NCBI GenBank assembly: GCA_013822275.1
Contig: PNKC01000007.1
Location: 1 to 64,000 of the forward strand
From: Anaerolinea sp.
GTDB taxonomy: Bacteria; Chloroflexota; Dehalococcoidia; Tepidiformales; Tepidiformaceae
Direction: 5' to 3'
Length of the DNA: 64,000 nucleotides
The position numbers and the translations under genes were made by a program. Of the stretch, positions 28,470 to 37,039 are shown piece after piece. How positions within the stretch are numbered: position 1 is the first letter of the stretch; each line of letters opens with the position of its first letter. Under the pieces are notes generated by a model. The model worked only from the letters and a program-made list of their open reading frames with translations, did not search any database and was not told the origin of the DNA.

Positions 28470-30907
28470 TGCGTCCCATCCTGCTCGAAATGGAGGGCTT
28501 TTCATCGTTCCGGCAGAAAGCCGTGCTTCGCTTCGACGACTGCGATCTGTTCGTCCTCACTGGCCGCACCGGCTCCGGCAAGTCCAGCGTAATCGACGCC
28601 CTCACGTTTGCCCTCTACGGCTCCATCTCCCGGCTCGATAACGCTGGCGCGGTCGCGCCCGTTATCAACCAGGGCTCAATTCGGGCGCGCGTCAGTCTGA
28701 CGTTTATGGCCGGCAGCCACCGCTACACGCTTACCCGCGAGGTCTCGCGGAAATCAAGCACAAAGGCCGCGTTGGAGCGCGACGATGTCCCCGTCGCAGC
28801 CTCTGTGCGTGAGGTCGACCGCGAGATCGAGTCGCTGCTCGGCTTGAGCTTCGAGCAGTTCACGAAGTCCGTCGTCCTCCCCCAGGGCGATTTCGCCGAA
28901 TTCCTCCACGCCAACACGAAGGACCGCCAGGACCTCTTGGTGAAGCTGCTCGACGCCGAGCTCTTCCGCCGTGTCCAGAAGCAGGCGAGCGGACGTGCCG
29001 CGACCCTGAAGGCGGACCTCGACGCTACAGAGAACAACATCGTCCGCGAACAGACGACCATCCGTCGCCGCTCTTCGGTGCTCGGCTTCGAGCTCCTCGA
29101 CGACCACCTGTCGGAGGAAGACGAGGACGCCGCGATCGACGCCGGCACGCTTCGTGTCGGTGCACTCTCGTCACTGGTGAAGGGCGTTGAAGCGGCTGTC
29201 GCGGAGCTTCAGCGCCTCGCCGCAGAAAAGCGCGCCATCGACGACGAATCGGCGCGCTGCCGGACGGCTTCCTCCCAGTTGGAAGCAGTCGTAGCCCCGC
29301 CCGCGCTGCAGGACCTTCACCAACGTCTCGACGGCGCGCGGGCGGCCGTCCGTGCCGCCCAAGAGGCGCTGCAAGTGGCAGAGGATGCGCAGCTCGAAGC
29401 CGAGAAGTCCCTGACCGCTCTCCCGCCGCGCGCCGATGTCACTGCGATCGTGAAGCTCTGGGGACAGAATGCCGCCCAACTCGACCTGCTTGGACCAGCC
29501 GAGGATGCCCTCGTGACGGCGGTGGCGAATGCCGTCAACGCCGTCGCCGAGCACCAGTCGGCCGAGATGTTTGCCGCGCGCGCGATGGCTGAGCGCGAGC
29601 GCGTGCTCCAGCAAAATCATGCCTTCGCTGCCGCACGAGGACTCGCTGCAGGCGATGCCTGCCCAATCTGTGGCGAAACCCTGGCGGATGCCCCAGCTCT
29701 CCCCACACCGGAGGGCATCGACGCCGCACAGACGGCGCTCGCCCGGGCCGAGGGTGCGGTGGAGGCTGCCCGCCGCATCGTGAACACGACCGGCAAGACT
29801 GAGGCCGTAGCTCGCGAAAGACTCGATGGCCTCATCGCCCTTAAGGCCCAGATCGAGCGAGAACTCGACGGCAAGGACGCGTTGTCCGCCTGTCGTGACA
29901 CTCTCGGTCAGATTGCGCTAGCCGAAGCTGCAGTAAGCCAAGCGCGCGGTGCGCTGACCGCCGCGCGGGACACGCTCACGAATGGACGCAAGGCGCTCTC
30001 CGCCCTCGACGACGAGACCACTGCCGCCTGGGCAACCTTCAGTGAGCGCACCACCGCCTGCGCGGCCCTTGGCACGCCACCTTATCGCAAAGAGAACGAC
30101 CTCGCTGGAAGCTGGGCCGCGCTCGAAGTATGGGCTCGTGCCGAAGCAGCCGGCTACCACGAGAAGGCGCAGGTCGCCGCAACCACGGCAACCCAACTTG
30201 CGGAGCAGGCCCAAGCCCAAGCCCACGCCCAGTACAACGACTGTGCCGCGCTGGCCGTCGTCGTCGAGCCCGGCCAGCAGCCGCTCCTCGCTGCCAACGC
30301 CGCACACACCCACGCGGAGCGCGACCTCGCGGATCTTCAGGCCGCGACTGGCGAGCGCCGTCGCCTGGACAACGAGCGCACATTGCTCCGCACCAACTGG
30401 CAGGCGGCCGAATCGCTCAACAGCCACCTCCGCGCCAATCGCTTCGAACAGTGGTACCTCGAAGAAGCACTCAGCCGCCTCCTCGAGGGCGCCTCGGCGA
30501 CGCTGCGCGAACTGAGCGCTGGCCAGTACTCCCTCAAGCTCGACGAAAACCGCAAAGACTTCCTCGTCATCGACCACACCAACGCCGACGAGACACGACC
30601 GGTTAAGACGCTCTCCGGCGGCGAAACCTTCCTCGCCTCTCTCTCGCTTGCTCTCGCCCTCGCCGACGAGATCGCCCTTCTCGCGCCCGCCACCGCACCC
30701 CGGCTCGAAGCCCTCTTCCTCGACGAAGGCTTCGGCACGCTTGACCCCGACACGCTCGACACCGTCGCCGGGGCTATCGAAGAACTTGGCGCACGCGGAC
30801 GCATGGTCGGCATCGTCACCCATGTGCCCGAGCTCGCCGAACGCGTGCCCGTCCGGTTCAGGGTCACGAAAGTGGGCGGCACTTCCCGCATCGACCGAGA
30901 ACCATGA
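28469..30907 (+). CDS. SbcC/Rad50-family ATPase
   Basis: LTGRTGSGKSSVIDALTFALYG, Zn-hook CPICGE, TLSGGETFLASLSLALALADEI, LEALFLDEGFGTLDPDTLDTV. Confidence 0.85.
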   Translation: MRPILLEMEGFSSFRQKAVLRFDDCDLFVLTGRTGSGKSSVIDALTFALYGSISRLDNAGAVAPVINQGSIRARVSLTFMAGSHRYTLTREVSRKSSTKAALERDDVPVAASVREVDREIESLLGLSFEQFTKSVVLPQGDFAEFLHANTKDRQDLLVKLLDAELFRRVQKQASGRAATLKADLDATENNIVREQTTIRRRSSVLGFELLDDHLSEEDEDAAIDAGTLRVGALSSLVKGVEAAVAELQRLAAEKRAIDDESARCRTASSQLEAVVAPPALQDLHQRLDGARAAVRAAQEALQVAEDAQLEAEKSLTALPPRADVTAIVKLWGQNAAQLDLLGPAEDALVTAVANAVNAVAEHQSAEMFAARAMAERERVLQQNHAFAAARGLAAGDACPICGETLADAPALPTPEGIDAAQTALARAEGAVEAARRIVNTTGKTEAVARERLDGLIALKAQIERELDGKDALSACRDTLGQIALAEAAVSQARGALTAARDTLTNGRKALSALDDETTAAWATFSERTTACAALGTPPYRKENDLAGSWAALEVWARAEAAGYHEKAQVAATTATQLAEQAQAQAHAQYNDCAALAVVVEPGQQPLLAANAAHTHAERDLADLQAATGERRRLDNERTLLRTNWQAAESLNSHLRANRFEQWYLEEALSRLLEGASATLRELSAGQYSLKLDENRKDFLVIDHTNADETRPVKTLSGGETFLASLSLALALADEIALLAPATAPRLEALFLDEGFGTLDPDTLDTVAGAIEELGARGRMVGIVTHVPELAERVPVRFRVTKVGGTSRIDREP

Positions 30908-31833
30908 GCAAGCGCTTTACCGTCGAGTCCTGGGCCCCCGAGTTCGGCGCTCCCTTCGACGTCGATCCGGAACCCGACGATCACAAGGCCAGAGTCGACG
31001 CCAGTGTCGAGATGGACCCGGGCGCTTGGCGTGCGATCCAAGTCCATTCACCACCAGCGCAAGCCGTGGCCTTCGTCGACGGCGTCCGTCGCATTGATGC
31101 GCGCCTCTGGGTGGAGGAGGAAGATAGCGTCCGGCTTGCGCTGTGTGCGTCCTACGCGGCGGGCGCCGTTCACTGTGACGGTGTAGCCAAGGTAGTCTCC
31201 GCTCAGGTTGCGAGAAGCGTCGTCGGGCCGGCTAGCCTGGGCCCGATTCTCAGCAGCGTCGGCACGTTCGAAGCCATCCCGGCCGCCACGGACGCTCTCC
31301 CAGACCTCGTGAACCACGTCCAGATCGCGCTCCAGGAGCTCGAGGCTTCGGTCACCCAGTCACTCGGGCCGGTGCCACTCCTCGTTGTCGATGGTTCCCT
31401 CACGGGCCGCGAGAACGTACCCAACGTTGTCGGCTACCTGAAGAGCCATCAGGTTGTCTATCTCGACGGCGCGCCCGGACAGGTTGTCGCCCAACTCACA
31501 CCAGGTGAGCGGACGCCCGTATTCCTCGTCGAGACGACCTGGAGCCGCTATTCCTGGTACTTGCGCCTCCCCGGTGGCCGCGGGCATCCCTGGTCCGGTA
31601 TCGTCCGGTGCGAGGCCTCGGCCTCGCGCTCGCCCGCCGACGCCATCCACCTCGCCGATCTTGCTGCCGCCACGATCCCCGCCTTCGCTTCGGAAGAGTA
31701 CAAGGACCCGCGAGCACCGCAGAACCTGTATCCCGTAGCGGGCCTCGAGCGTGAGCTCAAACGGCGCCTGGGGGATCCCGGCCTGGTTTATCGCGGCCTC
31801 CTTCGGGCGAGCCAGGTTTCCGCGCCGAGCTAA
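30904..31833 (+). CDS. NurA-like nuclease
   Basis: AVAFVDGVRRIDARLW and PLLVVDGSLTGRENVPNVVGYLKSH fit NurA motifs; genomic context with HerA/Mre11/Rad50; ATGA overlap. Confidence 0.65.
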   Translation: MSKRFTVESWAPEFGAPFDVDPEPDDHKARVDASVEMDPGAWRAIQVHSPPAQAVAFVDGVRRIDARLWVEEEDSVRLALCASYAAGAVHCDGVAKVVSAQVARSVVGPASLGPILSSVGTFEAIPAATDALPDLVNHVQIALQELEASVTQSLGPVPLLVVDGSLTGRENVPNVVGYLKSHQVVYLDGAPGQVVAQLTPGERTPVFLVETTWSRYSWYLRLPGGRGHPWSGIVRCEASASRSPADAIHLADLAAATIPAFASEEYKDPRAPQNLYPVAGLERELKRRLGDPGLVYRGLLRASQVSAPS

Positions 31834-31844
31834 CCTTCTGGCGG

Positions 31845-33995
31845 CTAAACCGGCTCTCGTCGGCCGCTCCGGGTGCGGTCAAACACAGCCAGAACTCCTG
31901 CCGCACACATTAGCCGCTCGCCATCGGCGATGACGTTCGTGATGCTCTTGGAGAACTGGGCAGTCCAGACTGCATGCCCACTCCTATCGACCACCGCGAG
32001 CCGGTTCCGGTACCAGACGAACAGGTCGTTTCCTACGAGGCCAATGTCCCGGGGCGGCTCTTCGAACTCCGCGAAGCTCCGCAGCTCGTCCTCCTCGAGG
32101 CAGAACAAGATGCCGTCGCACCACGCGGCGGCCAAGGAGCCGTTGCGACCGACGACTGGTCTCGCCCACCCGTTGCCGAGCGCATGCGTCCCGCGGACAC
32201 GTCCCGTCGAATCCAGGTGGAGTAGCTTTCCATCGCTCGAGCCTACGAAGACGGAACCGAGCGCAGGCGCGAGGTGCGAGACCGTCGGGCCAGGCCCCGT
32301 GAGCGTCACTGTAATGCCGAGGAAGGACTCATCGTCATCGTCGGGGCCGTTCCTCATCAGGGTCTCGTATGCGGCGTGAACCCGCCTGAAACGGTCGGCT
32401 GTGGCTGCGTCACCGGGGTGCCGGTCAGGGTGGGTGTCCATGGCCCGAAGTCGGTACGCCCGCTTCACGTCGTCCGGAGTCGCACCGCGCTCCAACCCGA
32501 GCTCTGAACGCGCCTCCTGAGACGAGAGGCCGTCACTGAGTGGCACGGACAGTGTGTAGCTTTTGGGCTCGCTCGGCAGCTCGAAGTGCCAGACCGTCTT
32601 GCCGGCCGGGCTGATACCGTAGAGATGCCCCATGCTCGAAACGACGACCTGTTCGCCTGTCCAGGTCACGTAGTAAGGGCACGGGCGGGAGTAGGCATCG
32701 CCATCCTTGTTTGCCCCGGGCGTGGTCCAGCGCCAGAGCGCTTTCCCGTCGAGACCGAACGCATGGAGGCCGCCGTCCCGGCAGCCGACGTACCAGGAGT
32801 CTCGGCCGGCGGCAATCTGCGATGTCGCATCCGGGACCTGTCCGGCGTTGATGACATCGGCATCGGGCGAGATGAACCACAACCGTGTCGGTCCCTCGCC
32901 GATTCTTGCGGTTCGCGCGGCTCCAATGCTCCACCCGGATTGAGAGAACCGAGCCTCAGTGAAGCCGGGCAAATTGTCGCGGCGAGCGAGTCCGGCGCCG
33001 TCCGCCAGCGCGAGATCGACGATGCTTCCCACGTCCTTGCTAACGCCGTAGGCGCGGACCATTCCGTCCAGGACCGCCAGCTCACGAATCGGCGGGCTCA
33101 CTCGGACCTGGAAGCGAAGCTCGAACGCCCCGTCCCCTTCCCGAACCGAGAATGCGGCCACGTCGGCCCGCTTCCTTCGTTCAGTCCTCGCCTGGCAGCG
33201 TTCCAGCCGTTTGCGGAGTTGCTCCTCAACATTGGCAGGCATCTTGCGCCGAAGCGCTTCTTCGATGACCCCGATAGCGCCAGCGTAATCCTTCCGCCGT
33301 TCGAGGTGCATCGAGAGCCTGTTGGCGGTCGTCGGATCGTCGCTGCCGTCTTCGAACGCGTCTTTCCAAAGGCGGAGGGCTTCGGCGAGTTCACCGGAAC
33401 GCTCGAGTATCTCCCCGAGATCTCCTATCGCCGCCCAGCATGCCGCTGTCACGCCCGCCTTCGCTGTCGAATCCACGACTCTCCTGGCCACCGCCAGCGC
33501 GAAGCCCGACGCGCCTGACCGGTCGGCGCGGCGGGCATGCGCAAGAAGTTCCTCCCACGGAACCTCAGCGGCATCATTGGTACCCCCCAGCGCTGGCGCC
33601 GAGCGCAACGCGGTATCGAACAGGCCGTCTATGTCCTGGCGCTTGGCCATTACCGTCATGTAGTCGTACCAGATGGCCGGGATATCGGTGCCCAACGCGA
33701 TGGCTTCCGCGAGCGTCTCAGATGCTTGGTCCACCTGTTCCAGGTCCAGAAGGAACGCGCCCAAGCGTCCCAGGGCATAGTGGACGTCTGCGGGTTCGTG
33801 GCGGCGATAAGCCTCGACTCCCTGTCTCAGAAGCCGCTCGGCGCCTACGAAGTCCTTCGCTTCCCAGGCCTGCAATCCTTCGGAGACATAGTCAATGGGC
33901 CGCTCGTACCTGATCGTCCGACGAATTTGGCTGTTGTTCGTTCGGCTCTCCTCCGTGTCAGGCGGTGGGCCGAACAGCCGCTTCAACCAACTCAC
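31845..33995 (-). CDS. TPR / beta-propeller-like protein with an internal DnaJ domain
   Basis: N-terminal TPR-like helices; PQQ/WD-like repeats (GRDSWYVGCRDGGLHAFGLDGKALWRW; VVSSMGHLYGISPAGKTVWHFELP; SVFVGSSDGKLLHLDSTGRV); J-domain ARSELGLERGATPDDVKRAYRLRAMDTHPDRHPGDAATADRFRRVHAAYETLM. Confidence 0.65.
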   Translation of the reverse strand: MSWLKRLFGPPPDTEESRTNNSQIRRTIRYERPIDYVSEGLQAWEAKDFVGAERLLRQGVEAYRRHEPADVHYALGRLGAFLLDLEQVDQASETLAEAIALGTDIPAIWYDYMTVMAKRQDIDGLFDTALRSAPALGGTNDAAEVPWEELLAHARRADRSGASGFALAVARRVVDSTAKAGVTAACWAAIGDLGEILERSGELAEALRLWKDAFEDGSDDPTTANRLSMHLERRKDYAGAIGVIEEALRRKMPANVEEQLRKRLERCQARTERRKRADVAAFSVREGDGAFELRFQVRVSPPIRELAVLDGMVRAYGVSKDVGSIVDLALADGAGLARRDNLPGFTEARFSQSGWSIGAARTARIGEGPTRLWFISPDADVINAGQVPDATSQIAAGRDSWYVGCRDGGLHAFGLDGKALWRWTTPGANKDGDAYSRPCPYYVTWTGEQVVVSSMGHLYGISPAGKTVWHFELPSEPKSYTLSVPLSDGLSSQEARSELGLERGATPDDVKRAYRLRAMDTHPDRHPGDAATADRFRRVHAAYETLMRNGPDDDDESFLGITVTLTGPGPTVSHLAPALGSVFVGSSDGKLLHLDSTGRVRGTHALGNGWARPVVGRNGSLAAAWCDGILFCLEEDELRSFAEFEEPPRDIGLVGNDLFVWYRNRLAVVDRSGHAVWTAQFSKSITNVIADGERLMCAAGVLAVFDRTRSGRREPV

Positions 33996-34026
33996 TCTTG
34001 CCCCCTTGTTGCCAGCGCGGCCACTC

Positions 34027-35382
34027 TCAGTCGACGGCTATGCCGATCAGCTGCCAGAAGACCGCCTCGGCGATAATCCGGCTTCCGTACGTTCGAGCCT
34101 TCCTCGCCTTGCCTGACGCTGATTGCGGATCTGCCACGACGAGAACGTCCAGCTTCTTTGTTACAGACTCAAGAACGACGAGGCCGGCTACACGCGCAAA
34201 CTCATGCGCTTGTTCTCGGGTCACTGCGCAGCCGTTGATTGTCGCCTGCAGCGCACCGGTGAAGCAGACGGTGGTTCCGGCGGGAAGCGCCGCGGGCCGG
34301 GTGTGCTCGGGTGCCCCTGCCTCGACGCCAGGCGATCGAGTGATGGCGCCCTCAACCAGGGCCGCGCCCAATCCCAGGAACTGACCGACGAGACGGAGAT
34401 CCGCCGCCTCCATATCGGATACCACGCCATCCTGCCAGGCGGTCCTGGTTAGCGACTCAAAAAGGTGGCGATGGAGCCCTTCAACAACCGCCGCCGAGAG
34501 CTCTTCAGACTGGGCCACAGATGCGAGCTGGCGTGCTTCCTCCGGGGAGAGGTATCGATCTTCGAGCGCCCTCTCCAGCAGGTCCAGATAGACAGCTTCG
34601 TTGGGGGAAGTGCCCGCGGTCTCCGTGGGGAGCTCTGCAACAAGCCGTGCGAGGTAGCCACGTTCGAACACGGCGAGCCGACTGGCCTCGCTCCGCAACA
34701 GTACTCGTCCCGTCGCGGGCAGCGGGGGCCATGCCTCGGGTTTCGGCTCGCAAAGGCACCCACACGAATTTAGGTCCAGCGTGACTCTCGCCGGGCGCGC
34801 CTGATACCAATGCGTGAGGACTTCGGCTGCTGCCCTGGCATCATTGATGGCCGTGTGCGACCCCGTGTAGTTGATTCCCAGGCTGGAACAGACCTCCGCC
34901 AGCCTGCGGCCTAAGCCTCCGCTGGCCGCAAGGCGCATCGTGCAAAGATGCGGTAGCGCTGGCGCATCGATCCCGGCCCGATGAAACTCCGCATCCAGGA
35001 ACCCGATGTCGAAGCGCGAGTTGTGGGCAACGATGACCCGGGTGCGAAGTGCGGTTACTACATCGGGGCCGATCTCAGCGAACGAAGGGGCGTGTGCCAG
35101 GTCAGCCATGCGGAGACCATGGATGTGCTGCGCGCCGAGATCTCGAGATGGGTTGACGAGCGTCTCGTACTCACATTCGATGCCGCCATCCAGGCTGAAG
35201 AGGACGATTCCCACCTCAACGACGCGGTCGTGTGCCTGGGGAAACAGGCCTGTGGTCTCGAGATCGAGCGCGGCGAACCCGTAGTCCCTCAGGCTTCGCC
35301 CCCTGGCAACGGTTGCCGGCATTTCCTGTGGTGCCGTCGTCGGTGTCGAGGGCTGAGCTGGCCTGAGGAACCTTCGAAGCAT
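34027..35382 (-). CDS. DnaQ-like 3'-5' exonuclease with C-terminal BRCT domain
   Basis: FAALDLETTGLFPQAHDRVVEVGIV, VIVAHNSRFDIGFLDAEF, GSHTAINDARAAAEVL; C-terminal TVCFTGALQATINGCAVTREQAHEFARVAGLVVLESVTKKLDVLVVAD. Confidence 0.8.
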   Translation of the reverse strand: MLRRFLRPAQPSTPTTAPQEMPATVARGRSLRDYGFAALDLETTGLFPQAHDRVVEVGIVLFSLDGGIECEYETLVNPSRDLGAQHIHGLRMADLAHAPSFAEIGPDVVTALRTRVIVAHNSRFDIGFLDAEFHRAGIDAPALPHLCTMRLAASGGLGRRLAEVCSSLGINYTGSHTAINDARAAAEVLTHWYQARPARVTLDLNSCGCLCEPKPEAWPPLPATGRVLLRSEASRLAVFERGYLARLVAELPTETAGTSPNEAVYLDLLERALEDRYLSPEEARQLASVAQSEELSAAVVEGLHRHLFESLTRTAWQDGVVSDMEAADLRLVGQFLGLGAALVEGAITRSPGVEAGAPEHTRPAALPAGTTVCFTGALQATINGCAVTREQAHEFARVAGLVVLESVTKKLDVLVVADPQSASGKARKARTYGSRIIAEAVFWQLIGIAVD

Positions 35383-35555
35383 TGTCTGTCTCGCTCCCGC
35401 CCGAACTATACGCTGAGAGGCCTCGGCTGCTCACGCGCCGTGCGCGCGGCCGCCAGGATGTGGCTTGCGAGCCGGTGCGACGGGTTCGGCCTGCGATTAA
35501 GCGCCAGAACCGGATCAGCGCCCAGCTCCTTTGTCGCCGCCGTCCCCCGCGTTTC

Positions 35556-35624
35556 GTGGCACTATGCCCACATCTGCCGGGTTAGGGACGGTTGATGCTG
35601 CCTTACCTTGAGGCTATCGGTTGA
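35556..35624 (+). pseudogene. AbiEi-like antitoxin C-terminal remnant
   Basis: gtggcactatgcccacatctgccgggttagggac...taccttgaggctatcggttga closely matches the 3' end of the intact AbiEi gene at ~49476-49541, with a small insertion. Confidence 0.7.
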
Positions 35625-35665
35625 CCCTCAAACGCGGACTCTTACGAAGGCCGGACAGGCGATCC

Positions 35666-35778
35666 TGTACGATGATGTTGGTAGAATCGCTCAGAGAGTG
35701 ACTATGGCAACAGCGACATATAGCGAGGATCAGCGCCGCCCGTATGGAGAACTGGCGGGTGTTAGATCGACGGCGTAA
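35666..35778 (+). pseudogene. Leader plus N-terminal remnant of an AbiEi-like gene
   Basis: tgtacgatgatgttg...gagtgactatggcaaca...cgcccgtatggagaactggcggg resembles 48023-48118; MATATYSEDQRRPYGELAGVRSTA* vs MTTRSYNNERPDRPYGELAGLRLLG. Confidence 0.6.
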
Positions 35779-35804
35779 CCGACTCGATCGAGTGACATCG
35801 TGCC

Positions 35805-36464
35805 TCACATCTGTGGCTCGAATTCCACGTCTGGTCCCGGATCGGCCCAGCGATTGTGGTGGATGGCCCCTGCGAGAGGCCTCCGCTCGCGCCAGCCAGT
35901 TCGCTCCAGGTCCGGAGCGTCTTCAAGGTGCGTCACGGGGCCAAGGCAGAGCCACGCCACTGGCTGAATCCGGGACGGCAGATGGAGCAGATCCCCCGGG
36001 AACTCCTCCCGGTAGAACGACACCCAGCCCACGCCCAGGCCCTCCGCGGTCGCGGGCAGCCAGAGATTTTGGATTGCCATGCAGACGGAGTAGACGCCCG
36101 TTGATGCGATAGTGCTGCGGCCAAGGACGGTCGGAGCGCCCCGGCTCTCGTCGTAGGTCACGACAAGCGAGATGCTCGATTCAAGAATGCCTTCGATCTT
36201 TAGCCTGGCGAATAGGGAGGATCTCTCGCCATCGAGCAGGGCGGCGAACGCCGCGCGCTCATCCTGCACGTGCCGCCAGAATGCCTGCCTGATCGGCTGG
36301 TCGTCGATGATGATGAAATCCCACGGCTGGCTCAGGCCGACGCTGGGAGCGGCGTGTGCGGCTTCGAGGATCCGCCAGAGCGCACTCGGATCGATGGGGT
36401 CGCCGGTGAACTGCGCGCGAACGTCCCGGCGCTGGGTGATCGTCTCGTAGAGGTCGTGCGTCAT
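35805..36464 (-). CDS. bluB: 5,6-dimethylbenzimidazole synthase BluB
   Basis: Nitroreductase-fold DLYETITQRRDVRAQFTGDPIDPSALWRILEAAHAAPSVGLSQPWDFIII; inside cobalamin operon. Confidence 0.85.
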   Translation of the reverse strand: MTHDLYETITQRRDVRAQFTGDPIDPSALWRILEAAHAAPSVGLSQPWDFIIIDDQPIRQAFWRHVQDERAAFAALLDGERSSLFARLKIEGILESSISLVVTYDESRGAPTVLGRSTIASTGVYSVCMAIQNLWLPATAEGLGVGWVSFYREEFPGDLLHLPSRIQPVAWLCLGPVTHLEDAPDLERTGWRERRPLAGAIHHNRWADPGPDVEFEPQM

Positions 36465-37039
36465 CCCTGTTCCGCTGCCCGCCCCCGACGCTTCAGCCAC
36501 AGTGGCAGTCCGCTGGCGAGAAGGACGGCCTCGTCGGCGGCGGTGGCAAAGCGCTGGTTCACCAGCCCGAGGGCGTCGCGGTAGTACCGCGACAGCCTGT
36601 CCGCGGGCACGATTCCCCACCCGACCTCGTTCGAGACGGCAATCATGGCGCCGGGACGCCGTTGCTGCTCAGCCAGGAGTCCGTCGGCCGCATCGAGACA
36701 GGCCGCAATGACCCGTTCAAAGGTCTCCGGCGACTCGTCCCCGGCCCCGGCATCGCGCATGAATACATTGGCGACCCAGAGGCTCACACAGTCGAGCAGC
36801 ACGGTCGCAGCGGGGTCTCCGGTCCGCAGCGCCCCGACGAGGTCGAGCGGCTCTTCGATGGTCTGCCATTGCCGGGAACGGCGAGCCCGGTGGCGTGCGA
36901 TCCGCCCGGTCGTCTCCTCGTCGAGCGCTTCCATCGTGGCGAGGTAGACGACCGGGCCCCGGTTCCGCGCGGCGACATCCTCGGCGAAGAGGCTCTTCCC
37001 GCTGCGGGCGCCGCCGGTGACGAACGTCAGGAGTCCCAT
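36461..37039 (-). CDS. cobU: Adenosylcobinamide kinase/guanylyltransferase
   Basis: LTFVTGGARSGKSLFAEDVA, VSNEVGWGIVPADRLSRYYRDALGLVNQRFA. Confidence 0.9.
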   Translation of the reverse strand: MGLLTFVTGGARSGKSLFAEDVAARNRGPVVYLATMEALDEETTGRIARHRARRSRQWQTIEEPLDLVGALRTGDPAATVLLDCVSLWVANVFMRDAGAGDESPETFERVIAACLDAADGLLAEQQRRPGAMIAVSNEVGWGIVPADRLSRYYRDALGLVNQRFATAADEAVLLASGLPLWLKRRGRAAEQG

